From the NCBI GenBank assembly GCA_018969785.1, contig JAGWXR010000008.1, positions 1-38,171 on the forward strand: a stretch of DNA of 38,171 nucleotides, given 5' to 3'. Below, one piece after another: positions 1 through 8,262 of the stretch. A program made the translations under genes and the position numbers. The notes below the pieces were generated by a model, which saw only the letters and a program-made list of their open reading frames with translations, made no database searches and was not told the DNA's origin. Within the stretch, counting starts at the first letter, position 1, and the number at the start of each line of letters is the position of its first letter. Source of the stretch: Alphaproteobacteria bacterium. Its GTDB lineage: Bacteria; Pseudomonadota; Alphaproteobacteria; Micropepsales; Micropepsaceae.

Positions 1-1
1 A

Positions 2-508
2 GGGGCCATCGCCGCCGTCAACGCATTTGGTTCGGCCGTGATGCCAGGGACCTCAACGCTCTGGGCCTGGCCCTTCGAGCAGGGGGGCGAACTGGGCCAC
101 CAGCACCCGCCGCAGGCGCAAGCATCAGCTGCCGGCATGCCCGACGACATCAAGCGCCCTGCGCAACCCGCACAGAACACGACCATCGCCTGCATTGCCG
201 TCAACGCAAGCCTGACCCCGGCACAGGCCCGGCGCATCGCCATCATGGCGCATGACGGCATGGCCCGCGCCCTGAGGCCCGTACATGCCCCCTTCGACGG
301 CGATGTCGTCTTCGTGCTGGCAACCGGGGCAAGGCCGCTGGACGAACCGCACCCCTGGCACCTCGCAAGGCTGGGCACGCTCGCGGCCGACTGTCTCGCG
401 CGCGCAATCGCCCGCGGCGTATTCGAGGCACAGGCGCTTGGCGGCTGGCCCGCCTACCGCGACCGGCACGCAAGCGGGTTCGGGCGCGTCGGTCTGAGGC
501 AAGCCTAG
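2..508 (+). CDS. P1 (S58) family peptidase, C-terminal part
   Basis: The reading frame is open from the window edge, so only the C-terminal 168 residues are present. The segment NTTIACIAVNASLT, with Asn at 176-178 and Thr at 179-181, resembles the self-cleavage site of the DmpA/NylC family, in which the precursor is cut before a Thr or Ser that becomes the N-terminal nucleophile. The following AHDG, PVHAPFDGDVVF and LATGARP segments are typical of the small subunit of these Ntn-type aminopeptidases or amidases. The upstream AAVNAFGSAV fits the end of the large subunit. Substrate cannot be told: D-amino acid peptides, beta-peptides and nylon oligomers are all known in the family. Its TAG stop overlaps the stop of the convergent lipoprotein gene. 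Confidence 0.8.
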   Translation, partial: GAIAAVNAFGSAVMPGTSTLWAWPFEQGGELGHQHPPQAQASAAGMPDDIKRPAQPAQNTTIACIAVNASLTPAQARRIAIMAHDGMARALRPVHAPFDGDVVFVLATGARPLDEPHPWHLARLGTLAADCLARAIARGVFEAQALGGWPAYRDRHASGFGRVGLRQA

Positions 509-1506
509 CGGACGTAGATCCGCACCTCGTGCGCGCCGATCGTGGGGCTCGACGAGTTGAACACCCGGATCTTCACCGGATCGACCCCAAGGCTCGTGAG
601 CGTGTTCACCACATCCGTTGCATTCGCCGTCGCTTCAGGCACGACACTGCGCCCGGCCGACACGCCGACGACATCAAATACCGCATCAGGCTTGCGCCGG
701 CGCGCCGTCGAAACGGCGCTCGCCAGCGTCTCGCGATAGGCGACGCTCGCGCTGTCGAACTTGATCTTGACGAAGGCCGGCTGCGACATCGACGGCGGCG
801 GCAGGCTTGAAGCAACGCCTGTCGAAGGCGTCACGGGCGGCGCTGGAAGGCCAAGTGCCGCCAGCGCGGCACGCTCCTTCGCAAGGAACGCCGACTGCGC
901 CGCCCACTCCGTCGAGATCTCGTTGACCATGCGGTCGAGCTGGTTGGCCGTCTGCCCGATTTCGCCCCTGAGCGTATTGAGCTGCTGCTTGTCCTCGTCA
1001 TTGCCTTCGCGGATGCCGACCGTCTCGAGCATCAGCTTGTTGGCCTCCGCCGAGCCGCGCGCAATGATCCGCATCTCGCCGTCGAGCGCGTTCGTGGCAG
1101 CTGCCAGTCGCTCGAGCGCAGCCGTCGCCTTCTGATAGGCTTGCGGCGAAGGTGTGGCGGTTGCCGACATCTCGTTGCGGGCAATCCGGTAGGTCGCCCC
1201 CTCGCCCGCCGCCCGCTGCCGGATCTCCGAGAGTGTGGCATTGCGCGCCGACACCTCGCCCTGCAGCGCCACGAGCCGGCTGCGCAGCGAGGCGATCTGC
1301 ATGCTCTGGGGAGAACCGCTGTTGACCCCCGGCGTCACGCCCACCGGCGTGAAGATGGACGTCCCGGTCTGAGGCATCGGCGCGGTCGGGCCTTGCGGCG
1401 TAGGCGCCGCATCGGGAAACAGGCCACTGCTGACGGTCGAGCACCCCGCAAGCGTCGCGCACGCGAGGGCGCCGGCAGCAAGGCGCACGGATTTCAGGCG
1501 AAGCAT
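505..1506 (-). CDS. OmpA-like envelope lipoprotein with coiled-coil middle
   Basis: This 333-residue protein begins with a lipoprotein signal peptide; the lipobox is LAGC with the lipidated Cys at residue 22. A Pro/Thr-rich linker (about 25-65) precedes a long Ala/Glu/Arg-rich helical region (about 70-215) likely to form a coiled coil. Residues from about 245 to the end resemble an OmpA-like fold: a VKIKFDSASVAY strand, AVFDVVGVSAG, then repeated Ala and GVDPVKIRV. This domain in other proteins binds peptidoglycan, but the usual Asp/Arg peptidoglycan ligands are not clearly visible, so binding is an inference. Gene name unknown. It reads away from the tRNA gene and meets the peptidase gene tail to tail in a shared CTAG. 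Confidence 0.72.
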   Translation of the reverse strand: MLRLKSVRLAAGALACATLAGCSTVSSGLFPDAAPTPQGPTAPMPQTGTSIFTPVGVTPGVNSGSPQSMQIASLRSRLVALQGEVSARNATLSEIRQRAAGEGATYRIARNEMSATATPSPQAYQKATAALERLAAATNALDGEMRIIARGSAEANKLMLETVGIREGNDEDKQQLNTLRGEIGQTANQLDRMVNEISTEWAAQSAFLAKERAALAALGLPAPPVTPSTGVASSLPPPSMSQPAFVKIKFDSASVAYRETLASAVSTARRRKPDAVFDVVGVSAGRSVVPEATANATDVVNTLTSLGVDPVKIRVFNSSSPTIGAHEVRIYVR

Positions 1507-1682
1507 CGTGTCTACCCCACGGGATTGGACAGCTTTTCAGCCCGGACTGCCATGCAGGCCGGGCCGCAACCGGTCAGCTCTGGGCTTTCGTTTCGGCGAC
1601 AATAAGGCCGATTCCGTGCGATGCAATCGGGCGCAGTGCCATGGCCCGCGTCGAAAGGCCCGGAATTCCCCCTTTTCTGCCC

Positions 1683-1711
1683 TTGCGCAAGCAGCGTACC
1701 CGCACTAAGTT
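1683..1711 (+). promoter_or_regulatory. sigma-70 type promoter of tRNA-Arg
   Basis: TTGCGC at 1683-1688 and TAAGTT at 1706-1711 are separated by 17 bases. The predicted start near 1718 lies about a dozen bases before the mature tRNA 5' end at 1730, a normal layout for a single tRNA gene. Predicted from sequence only. Confidence 0.5.
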
Positions 1712-1729
1712 CCGCGCCTCCTGCGGCAG

Positions 1730-1806
1730 GCACCCGTAGCTCAGCTGGATAGAGCACCAGACTACGAATCTGGGGGTCGGACGTTCGAATCGTTCCGGGT
1801 GCGCCA
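1730..1806 (+). tRNA. tRNA-Arg(ACG)
   Basis: A full cloverleaf can be drawn. The acceptor stem GCACCCG (1730-1736) pairs with CGGGTGC (1796-1802), followed by discriminator G and an encoded CCA (1804-1806). The D-arm is AGCTCAGCTGGATAGAGC. The anticodon stem CCAGA (1757-1761) pairs with TCTGG (1769-1773), and the anticodon ACG is at 1764-1766. The T-arm contains GTTCGAATC. ACG is normally edited to ICG by TadA to read CGU, CGC and CGA. Confidence 0.97.
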
Positions 1807-1824
1807 TTTCCTGCGCCGAGCCAT

Positions 1825-2253
1825 TCAGCCGGCGGCGCGCGCCGGATGCAGGACCGGAATCAGCGCAAAGCAGACCTGACCCAGCAGCCCCAGCCCATGG
1901 CTTGCCTCGCCATAGAGCGCGACATGCGCCTCCAGCGTGCGTCCCATGAGCACGACCGAAAGCCCGGCCTCCGCTGCCATGAGCAGCAGGAACGCCACGC
2001 CACCCATCGCCAGCCGCGGCGCCAGTCCGTCTCCCACCGACAGGCGGCGAACCACGAACCCGGCAACCAGCCAGCTCGCCCCAAGCATGATCGGCAGCTC
2101 GATGACCACGGCCATTAGCCGCCCGACCCCAAGACCAGCCTCGATGCCAAGTGTTCGGACGGTCCCAATCGGAAAACCGACTGCAAACACGAGGAGGAAA
2201 TAAAGGAACCCCGCCCAAACCGGGGAAACGGAATGTCCACCGCCACGAGCCAT
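1825..2253 (-). CDS. small integral membrane protein of unknown function
   Basis: A 142-residue hydrophobic protein with about four predicted membrane segments (roughly residues 12-32, 46-66, 80-102 and 120-136) and short polar loops. No family motif was recognised. The start at 2253 is supported by a GGAGTGG sequence a few bases upstream. It lies 29 bases after the stop of the TrmO-like gene on the same strand, so the two are probably co-transcribed; whether they are functionally linked is unknown. Confidence 0.65.
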   Translation of the reverse strand: MARGGGHSVSPVWAGFLYFLLVFAVGFPIGTVRTLGIEAGLGVGRLMAVVIELPIMLGASWLVAGFVVRRLSVGDGLAPRLAMGGVAFLLLMAAEAGLSVVLMGRTLEAHVALYGEASHGLGLLGQVCFALIPVLHPARAAG

Positions 2254-2282
2254 CTGCCACTCCGCAATACGAGGAGGCCCCG

Positions 2283-2747
2283 TTACCAGTAATCCTTCAT
2301 GATCTCGCGCGCCCAGGCGGGCTCGCGAACCTCGCTGCGCGGCAGGAAGCCCGACATGACCGGCTTGATGTCGATCACGGGCGTTCCATCGATCGCATCA
2401 AGCCCGCTGACCTTGAGGACCCGCCCCTCGACGGCAACGATCCGGCAGATCGTGGCCCCGATCCGGTTGGGACGGTTCTTGCCGCGCTGCGCGAAGATGC
2501 CGACCCGGGGCCAGTCTTCCCGCCCGCGAGGATGCCGTGCCCCCGTGACCACCGCGTCTTCACCGACCTGGTCGAACAGGTAGATCACCTCCACATGCGA
2601 AAACGCGTCGAGCCCCGCAAGAGCATCCACCCCGAAAACCGCCGCATCGAGCGTGATCTCGGACGGAACCGAATCCCAGTCGTCATCGATCGCCTCCCGC
2701 CGCGCGCAGGACACGCGCCCGATGGCATTCACAGTGAACGATTGCAT
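2283..2747 (-). CDS. trmO: TrmO-like tRNA (N6-threonylcarbamoyladenosine-37) methyltransferase
   Basis: The 154-residue protein consists of just the TsaA/UPF0066 beta-barrel domain. Family signatures are the N-terminal IGRVSC, GLDAFSHVEVIYLFD (about residues 65-80) and the strongly conserved NRPNRIG stretch (about 90-97), followed by GLDAIDGTPVIDIKP. Characterised TrmO uses S-adenosylmethionine to methylate t6A37 of tRNA-Thr, improving decoding. E. coli TrmO carries an extra C-terminal domain that is absent here, as in many short homologues, so the exact tRNA substrate is inferred. The gene is divergent from the enoyl-CoA hydratase gene and probably leads a two-gene unit with the downstream membrane protein. 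Confidence 0.8.
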   Translation of the reverse strand: MQSFTVNAIGRVSCARREAIDDDWDSVPSEITLDAAVFGVDALAGLDAFSHVEVIYLFDQVGEDAVVTGARHPRGREDWPRVGIFAQRGKNRPNRIGATICRIVAVEGRVLKVSGLDAIDGTPVIDIKPVMSGFLPRSEVREPAWAREIMKDYW

Positions 2748-2844
2748 GCGCCGACACCCCGCCTTTCGTCACGGACATGACAGCATTACCGTTTTCCGGC
2801 AGCCGAAAACACTGGTTTGCACGCAGCGCCCACTTGCGTTTGAA

Positions 2845-2857
2845 TGTGTCCGACACA
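2845..2857. promoter_or_regulatory. perfect inverted repeat upstream of the crotonase gene
   Basis: TGTGTC-C-GACACA is a perfect 6-1-6 palindrome. It sits just before the Shine-Dalgarno sequence (AAAAGGA, from 2861) of the enoyl-CoA hydratase gene that starts at 2875. The position suits an operator that would block transcription; the binding protein is unknown. Confidence 0.4.
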
Positions 2858-2874
2858 CACAAAAGGAACTGCCC

Positions 2875-3675
2875 ATGACCGACCACCTCATCGAAACCTT
2901 CGAGGACGGCATCGCCATCCTGACCTTCAACCGGCCCGACGCGCGCAACGCCCTGACGCAGGAGATCATCGAGGCCCTGTCGAAGGCCGCACCACGCCTC
3001 GCCGTCGACCCGAAGGTGCGCGCCGTCGTGATCACGGGAACCGGCAGCGCCTTCTGCGCCGGCGGAGACGTTAAGGGCTTCGTGGCCACCAAGGCCGAAG
3101 GCGCCGTCGCACCCAGCTTCGACGAGCGCGTGAACAGCCTGCGTGCCGGTGCCGACTTTGCGCGCTGGCTCCACGAGATGCCAAAGCCAACGCTCGCCAT
3201 CATACCCGGCGCCTGCGCGGGCGCCGGCATGTCGATCGCGCTGGCCTGCGACATGCGCATTGCCGCCGACACCGCCAAGCTGACGACAGCCTTCTCGAAG
3301 ATCGGCGCATCCGGTGACTACGGCGGAAGCTATTTCATGACCAAACTCGTCGGCCCCGCCAAGGCACGCGAGCTCTATTTCACCGCCGACGTGATCACAG
3401 GCGCCGAAGCCGAGCGCCTCGGCATCGTCAATCGCGCCGTGCCCGCAGCCGACCTGCCCCGTGAAGGCGCCGCTCTCGCTAGGAAGCTCGCCGACTTGCC
3501 GACCGTTGCCATCGGCTACATGAAGAAGAACCTGAACATGGCCGAACACGGCACGCTCGCGAGCGTCCTCGACGTGGAGGCGATCCACATGGTGCGCACC
3601 ATGCAGACCGAGGACCACAAGCAGGCCTCCCTCGCCTTCGTCGAAAAACGTCCCCCGGTATTCCGCGGCCGCTGA
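2875..3675 (+). CDS. enoyl-CoA hydratase/isomerase (crotonase) family protein
   Basis: A 266-residue crotonase-fold enzyme acting on acyl-CoA thioesters, probably in fatty acid or related carbon breakdown. The two oxyanion-hole segments are clear: AFCAGGDVKGF (about 59-69) and PGACAGAGMSIALACDMRIA (about 111-130). By eye, the position of the first classical catalytic Glu is Ser141 (in FSKIG), while Glu166 occupies the second. The protein may therefore be an isomerase or another crotonase rather than a standard hydratase. The start at 2875 is chosen over longer in-frame options because AAAAGGA lies 8 bases upstream and the MTDHLIETFEDGIAILTFNRP beginning matches the family N-terminus. Length is normal. 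Confidence 0.88.
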   Translation: MTDHLIETFEDGIAILTFNRPDARNALTQEIIEALSKAAPRLAVDPKVRAVVITGTGSAFCAGGDVKGFVATKAEGAVAPSFDERVNSLRAGADFARWLHEMPKPTLAIIPGACAGAGMSIALACDMRIAADTAKLTTAFSKIGASGDYGGSYFMTKLVGPAKARELYFTADVITGAEAERLGIVNRAVPAADLPREGAALARKLADLPTVAIGYMKKNLNMAEHGTLASVLDVEAIHMVRTMQTEDHKQASLAFVEKRPPVFRGR

Positions 3676-3826
3676 TCCGCTGCCAGGGCGCCATCACGAG
3701 GTCCGTCAAGGCCGGGGGACGCGGCAGCGCAACCCGGCCAACACTTGACCTCACCCGATGACCTCCCGCGTAATTGTCCGGCCGCCGACCGCACGATAGT
3801 CAGCAAGACAGAAAGGATCTCAACCC

Positions 3827-4162
3827 ATGCTCATCCTGCGAACTGTCCTTGTAGTCCACCTCGCCGTGCTGACAGGCTATACGCTCATCGTGATCCAGAA
3901 CCACGGGATGAACCTCCTGCCCGTCTTCTTCGGCGACATGGCCGCCATGGCATGGCCCGGACAGTTCAACCTGGACTTCCTGGGCTTCCTCGTCCTGTCG
4001 GCCCTCTGGACCGCCTGGCGCAACGGCTTCTCGGCCCTCGGCCTCGTGCTCGCCGTCATAGCCTTCTTCGGCGGCATGGCGTTCCTGTCGATCTATCTGC
4101 TGATCCTCAGCCTCGGCACCGACAGCATCCGGGACATTCTCCTCGGTATCAACACGCGCTAG
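3827..4162 (+). CDS. small membrane protein of unknown function
   Basis: A 111-residue protein with three hydrophobic segments (about residues 3-23, 44-60 and 66-95) separated by short polar loops. The start is supported by AAAGGA at 3812-3817. No conserved motif was recognised; the order of segments and the QFNLDFLGF stretch recall small DUF-type membrane proteins, but no family can be assigned. It overlaps the next, convergent membrane gene by four bases in a shared CTAG. Confidence 0.65.
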   Translation: MLILRTVLVVHLAVLTGYTLIVIQNHGMNLLPVFFGDMAAMAWPGQFNLDFLGFLVLSALWTAWRNGFSALGLVLAVIAFFGGMAFLSIYLLILSLGTDSIRDILLGINTR

Positions 4163-4827
4163 GCACCGCCGGACTTTGCCAACCGCTGCGCCTCGCTGCT
4201 GAAGACAAGGGCCATCAGGAGGAAGCCCGAAAGCATGAGCACGTAGCGCGCGAGCCCCAGCATGGCATGATACGCCTCGGGCGTCGTGTAGTGCAGCACG
4301 CCAACGACGGGCAGCACAACGCGCATGCTCCAGACAAGCACGAAGCTCACGATACCGCGGACCGGAATCACGAAGCTCGCCGCGAACATGGCAGCATAGG
4401 CGATATGCCACTTCATGAGGCTTGACCACATGCGCGACCCGATTTCTGCCTCGCTGACCGGAATGCCCGCCGCAAGGTTGGCATACATTGTCAGGAAGTG
4501 CAGGTTTTCTGCATAATCGAGCAGTCCGGTCGCCACCATTCCAACCGCCGCAGCGCCGGCGATCCACGCGGTCTCGATCGTACGCAGGCCTGCCATCGCA
4601 AGGCAGATCGCGCCGACATAGGCGAGGATGAAAAGGTTATCGAAGGACAGCGTCACCATCATCGATTGGCGCGCAGCCTCAAGCTGCGCACTGTAGCTGG
4701 CGATGGCAATGACGGTCTCGAACCGTTGCTGCGTCACGCCCGCATCGAGCGCAACCACCAGCATCGCGCCGAGGATTCCCGCCGCCAGAACCGCAAGATA
4801 AGACGCAATCCCCAGTAAACGCACCAT
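4159..4827 (-). CDS. polytopic membrane protein of unknown function
   Basis: A 222-residue protein with about six predicted membrane helices. The ATG at 4827 is preferred over the GTG immediately before it, with GAGGGG a few bases upstream. No enzymatic motif is seen; the overall look (YAENLHFLTMYANLAAG and similar amphipathic stretches) is that of uncharacterised DUF-type inner-membrane proteins. It is divergent from the TetR gene, with a 54-base spacer that holds possible operator half-sites, which suggests it is that regulator's target. No transporter signature supports calling it an efflux pump. Confidence 0.62.
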   Translation of the reverse strand: MVRLLGIASYLAVLAAGILGAMLVVALDAGVTQQRFETVIAIASYSAQLEAARQSMMVTLSFDNLFILAYVGAICLAMAGLRTIETAWIAGAAAVGMVATGLLDYAENLHFLTMYANLAAGIPVSEAEIGSRMWSSLMKWHIAYAAMFAASFVIPVRGIVSFVLVWSMRVVLPVVGVLHYTTPEAYHAMLGLARYVLMLSGFLLMALVFSSEAQRLAKSGGA

Positions 4828-4851
4828 CACACCCCTCGTAATGATTTTTCT

Positions 4852-4876
4852 ATCACCTTAATTGATGCTTATATCA
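4852..4876. promoter_or_regulatory. possible TetR operator half-sites
   Basis: Between the divergent membrane gene and the TetR gene, ATCA (4852-4855), TGAT (4863-4866) and ATCA (4873-4876) form two overlapping inverted repeats with spacers of 7 and 6 bases. TATCACC also occurs twice as a direct repeat. TetR proteins usually bind such short palindromes in their own divergent promoter; this assignment is inference. Confidence 0.3.
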
Positions 4877-4881
4877 CCAAT

Positions 4882-5502
4882 ATGGACAGAGTCAAATCCC
4901 GCAAGCGGCCCGATGGTACCGCCCGCAAGCCACGGCCCCGCAACCCTGCCGCCACGCGCGAGGCGCTGATGACCGCCGCCGCCCGCATCTTCAACCGCGA
5001 GGGTTACTTCGCAACCGACACGAACGCGATCGCACGCGCCGCCGGCTACGCGCCGGCAAGTTTCTACAAGCACTTTGCCGATAAGGCCGCGATACTGCTC
5101 GCGGTCTACGAGGACTACGTTCGCCGCGAATGGGCAGGGCTCGAGGCGGCCATGGCAGGCGAAACCGTGCTGCAGAAGCGGTTGCGCCGCGCACTCGGCT
5201 TCATCATCGGCTTCCACGGCGAATGGGCGGCATTCAGGACGACCCTCAGGGCCGTGGCCCGCATCGAACCGGCGGTGGCCGAAGCGCTGAAGGCCTCCCG
5301 CGCGCGCCAGCTCGGCTATCTCGCGGCGGCCACAGGCCTCTCGGCGCAGCGCCACCGCGCAACACTTCTGATGATCCTGGGCATCGTGGAACGCCTCGCC
5401 GAGACGGTGCAGGACGCGGAGGCAACGAGCCCGCCGATCAGGCGGGAAGTACTGCTGGAAGAAGCCGAACGCGCCCTGCTGGCGCTGGTCGAACGTCAAT
5501 AG
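4882..5502 (+). CDS. TetR/AcrR family transcriptional regulator
   Basis: A 206-residue protein of normal TetR size. After a basic tail (residues 1-20) comes the three-helix DNA-binding domain, about residues 23-70, with the family pattern AARIFNREGYFATDTNAIA, AGYAPASFYKHFADKAAIL. The C-terminal two thirds are helical and would hold the ligand pocket and dimer interface; the ligand cannot be predicted. The ATG at 4882 has no good ribosome-binding site and may be translated from a short leader. It is likely to control itself and the divergent membrane protein gene. It converges with recR, with 18 bases between stops. Confidence 0.88.
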   Translation: MDRVKSRKRPDGTARKPRPRNPAATREALMTAAARIFNREGYFATDTNAIARAAGYAPASFYKHFADKAAILLAVYEDYVRREWAGLEAAMAGETVLQKRLRRALGFIIGFHGEWAAFRTTLRAVARIEPAVAEALKASRARQLGYLAAATGLSAQRHRATLLMILGIVERLAETVQDAEATSPPIRREVLLEEAERALLALVERQ

Positions 5503-5520
5503 CCGCATCCATGGCGTCGG

Positions 5521-6126
5521 CTACATCGCCCGCCGTGCTGCAAACGCCGCCGCCAGCGTACCCTCGTCGAGATAGTCGAGCTCCCCGCCAACCGGCACGC
5601 CATGCGCAAGCCGTGTCACGGAAACGCCGCTGCCGGCTATCAGGTCGGTGACATAATGCGCCGTCGTCTGCCCCTCGACCGTCGCGTTGAGCCCGAGCAC
5701 GACCTCCCGCACCCCGCCCGCCTTCACCCGCTCGACGAGGCCTGCAAGATTGAGCTGTTCCGGACCGCGGCCATCCAGGGCCGACAGCGTCCCACCGAGC
5801 ACGTGATAGCGCCCGCGGAATACACCCGCCCGCTCGAGCGCCCACAGGTCGGCGACATCCTCCACCACGCAGATCAGACCGGAATCGCGCCTGGGATCGG
5901 TGCAAACCGAACAGGTCTCCGCCGAATCGAGGTTGCCGCAGGTCTGGCACGACTTGATCTTGCGCCCCGCCTCCTCGAGCGCAGCGGTCAGCGGCACCAG
6001 CAGCGCTTCCTTCTTCTTGAGGAGGAACAGCACCGCACGCCGCGCCGATCGCGGACCGAGCCCCGGCAGGCGCGACAGCAATTGCACGAGACGCTCGATC
6101 TCGGGTCCGGAAAGCGCACCCGCCAT
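5521..6126 (-). CDS. recR: recombination mediator protein RecR
   Basis: RecR acts with RecO (and RecF) to load RecA onto SSB-coated single-stranded DNA during gap repair. At 201 residues it has the standard size and all domains: an N-terminal helix-hairpin-helix ([14 protein letters not shown], about 17-30), a zinc finger with Cys60, Cys63, Cys72 and Cys75, a Toprim domain (about 81-175, with VVED and VEGQTTAHY) and the C-terminal [20 protein letters not shown] segment. It starts three bases after the YbaB stop and ends the dnaX-ybaB-recR unit, an order widely conserved in bacteria. Confidence 0.97.
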   Translation of the reverse strand: MAGALSGPEIERLVQLLSRLPGLGPRSARRAVLFLLKKKEALLVPLTAALEEAGRKIKSCQTCGNLDSAETCSVCTDPRRDSGLICVVEDVADLWALERAGVFRGRYHVLGGTLSALDGRGPEQLNLAGLVERVKAGGVREVVLGLNATVEGQTTAHYVTDLIAGSGVSVTRLAHGVPVGGELDYLDEGTLAAAFAARRAM

Positions 6127-6129
6127 GCG

Positions 6130-6447
6130 TCAGAACTTCATGCCGGGCGGGAGCGGCAGGCCGCCCGTGACCTTCGCCATCTCGTCCGATACGCGCGCAT
6201 CGACCTTCGTGCGCGCATCGTTGATCGCGGCAAGCACGAGGTCTTCCAGCATGCCGACATCCTTGGGATCGGCGAGCGAAGGATCGATCTTCACGCTGCG
6301 CGCAAGCCCCTTCCCGTTCAGCGTCACCTTCACCATGCCGCCACCCGACTGCCCCTCGGCCTCCACCAGCGCCACCTTGTCCTGCGCCTCCTGGAAGCGC
6401 TGCTGCAGCACCTGCGCCTGCTTCATGAGTTCGTTGAAGTTCTTCAT
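6130..6447 (-). CDS. YbaB/EbfC family nucleoid-associated protein
   Basis: A 105-residue DNA-binding protein. The family features are the N-terminal helix MKNFNELMKQAQVLQQRFQ, the GGGMVKVTLNGKG strand region (about 55-67), LEDLVLAAINDA (about 85-97) and the C-terminal GLPLPPGMKF. YbaB/EbfC forms dimers that bind DNA broadly and shape the nucleoid. Its ATG overlaps the dnaX stop in ATGA, so translation is probably coupled, and it is followed by recR three bases later. Confidence 0.93.
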   Translation of the reverse strand: MKNFNELMKQAQVLQQRFQEAQDKVALVEAEGQSGGGMVKVTLNGKGLARSVKIDPSLADPKDVGMLEDLVLAAINDARTKVDARVSDEMAKVTGGLPLPPGMKF

Positions 6448-8240
6448 TCGCCCTCCCCGCCTTCACCCGGCGCGCCATACCCGTCCTTGTCGCGGACAGC
6501 CACAAGCCGGGCGCCCGGGAACATCGCAATGGCCGCCTTCAGCAGCGGATCCTGCTCGGCCGCCTCGCGCCGGGCCTGTTCATGCGCCGCACGCTGCGCC
6601 GCGACAGTAGGCGCACCTTCTGCACCCGAAACCGTGACGATCCAGCGCTCGCCCGTCCACTTCGACAGCCGGTCCGAAATCTCGCCGGGCAAGGTGGCTG
6701 GCGCTGCAGGCGCAAGCCGCACTTCAAGCCGCGTCCGCTCGAACCCGACAAGATGCACCTGGTTCTCGAGCGCGTAGAGAAGCCGCATCTCCCGCTTGTC
6801 CCGCACGTAGGCGAGCACATCGGCAAAACTCTCGAGCCGTGGGGCCGCATCAGCCTCGGCGCGCACCACCGGCACGGGCGCCACGCGCGGCTGCGACGAC
6901 ACAAGGCTGGCGCTGGGCTCGCCCCCCGATGAGGCCGAGCGAAGGGCAGGTGCCGGCGGCGGCGGCGCGGGCGTGGCAGCCGCTGGCGCCCCTGCACTGC
7001 CGCGCGGCGCGGCCGTGCCGCTGCCGGATCCGAGCGACCGGATGATCTGCTCCGTAGGCGGAAGTTCAGCCACAAACCCGATCCGGATCATGGCCATCTC
7101 GGCAGCAGCGGCGGCATCGGGTGCAGACTGCACCTCAGTCAGCGCCTTCAGCAGCAACTGCCAGGTGCGCGCCAGCTGCGGCACCGAGAGTTTTGCGCCA
7201 AGCTCGCCAATCCGCCGCGCCTCTTCGGCAGGGGCCCCCGAAATCGAAAGTCCGCCCGTGACCTTGACGCGCGTGACTTCGTGGCAGATCTGCGCGAGGT
7301 CCTGCATCACCGACAGCGGATCAGCACCTGAATCATACTGGCTGCGGAACTCGGCCAGTGCCTCGGGCACCGCACCGCGCATCAGCCGCTCGAAAAGCTC
7401 AAGCCCGCGGCTGCGGTCCGCCAGCCCCATCATCTGCCGGACCGGTTCCTCCTCGATCCGCGACCCGCCGGCATGCGCAAAAGCCTGGTCGAGAAGCGAC
7501 AGCGCATCGCGGACCGAACCCTCGGCCGCGCGCGCGATCAGCCCCAGCGCCTCGGGCGCGGCAGGCTGGTTTTCAAGATCGCAGATGCGCGCAAGATGCG
7601 CCGCCAGCTCGTCCACACCCACCCGCTTCAGGTCGAAGCGCTGGCAGCGCGACAGCACGGTGATGGGAACACGGCGAATTTCCGTCGTGGCGAAGGCAAA
7701 CTTCACATGGCCCGGCGGCTCCTCGAGCGTCTTCAGGAGCCCGTTGAACGCTGCCTTCGACAGCATGTGCACTTCGTCGATGATGTAGACCTTGTAGCGC
7801 GCCTGCGCCGGGGCATAGCGCACGCCCTCGATGATCTCGCGGATGTCGTCGATGCCCGTGTGCGACGCCGCATCCATTTCGTGCACGTCGACATTGCGCG
7901 ACTCCGCGATGGAGACACACGGCTCGCAGACGCCGCACGGCGTCACGGTCGGCGCGGTGCGGGTCCCGTCAGGCCCGATGCAGTTCAGCGCCTTGGCGAT
8001 GATGCGCGCGGTGGTCGTCTTGCCGACCCCGCGCACGCCCGTCAGCATGAAGGCATGTGCAATGCGCCCTGCCGCAAAGGCATTGGCCAGCGTGCGAACC
8101 ATGGCCGACTGGCCGATGAAGGCATCCTCGAACGTCTGCGGACGATATTTGCGTGCAAGTACCCTGTAGGCGCCTTCAGCCCTCGCCGGGGCCGTCGCGG
8201 CATCGGCCTGCGCCGAACCCTTGTCCTTCTTGTTCGCCAT
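6444..8240 (-). CDS. dnaX: DNA polymerase III subunits gamma/tau
   Basis: The clamp-loader ATPase of the replicative polymerase. Of 598 residues, about 25-390 form the AAA+ and collar region: Walker A GVRGVGKTT (68-76), a zinc module with Cys87, Cys102, Cys105 and Cys108, the DEVH Walker B (about 155-158) and the sensor segment TTEIRRVPITVLSRCQRF. A Pro/Ala/Ser-rich linker (about 400-460) leads to a C-terminal domain (about 470-570), so the full-length tau form is encoded. No obvious slippery sequence for making gamma was seen. It follows the SRP RNA gene by 22 bases, has a weak ribosome-binding site, and may share the SRP RNA promoter. Confidence 0.97.
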   Translation of the reverse strand: MANKKDKGSAQADAATAPARAEGAYRVLARKYRPQTFEDAFIGQSAMVRTLANAFAAGRIAHAFMLTGVRGVGKTTTARIIAKALNCIGPDGTRTAPTVTPCGVCEPCVSIAESRNVDVHEMDAASHTGIDDIREIIEGVRYAPAQARYKVYIIDEVHMLSKAAFNGLLKTLEEPPGHVKFAFATTEIRRVPITVLSRCQRFDLKRVGVDELAAHLARICDLENQPAAPEALGLIARAAEGSVRDALSLLDQAFAHAGGSRIEEEPVRQMMGLADRSRGLELFERLMRGAVPEALAEFRSQYDSGADPLSVMQDLAQICHEVTRVKVTGGLSISGAPAEEARRIGELGAKLSVPQLARTWQLLLKALTEVQSAPDAAAAAEMAMIRIGFVAELPPTEQIIRSLGSGSGTAAPRGSAGAPAAATPAPPPPAPALRSASSGGEPSASLVSSQPRVAPVPVVRAEADAAPRLESFADVLAYVRDKREMRLLYALENQVHLVGFERTRLEVRLAPAAPATLPGEISDRLSKWTGERWIVTVSGAEGAPTVAAQRAAHEQARREAAEQDPLLKAAIAMFPGARLVAVRDKDGYGAPGEGGEGE

Positions 8241-8262
8241 GCGTGTCGTGGAGATCCAAGGT

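Noticed and set aside
5438-6777. Long overlapping frames on both strands across recR, ybaB and the 3' end of dnaX
   Set aside because: They are shadows of the three conserved genes; the translations are low-complexity Arg/Ala/Gly without family features.
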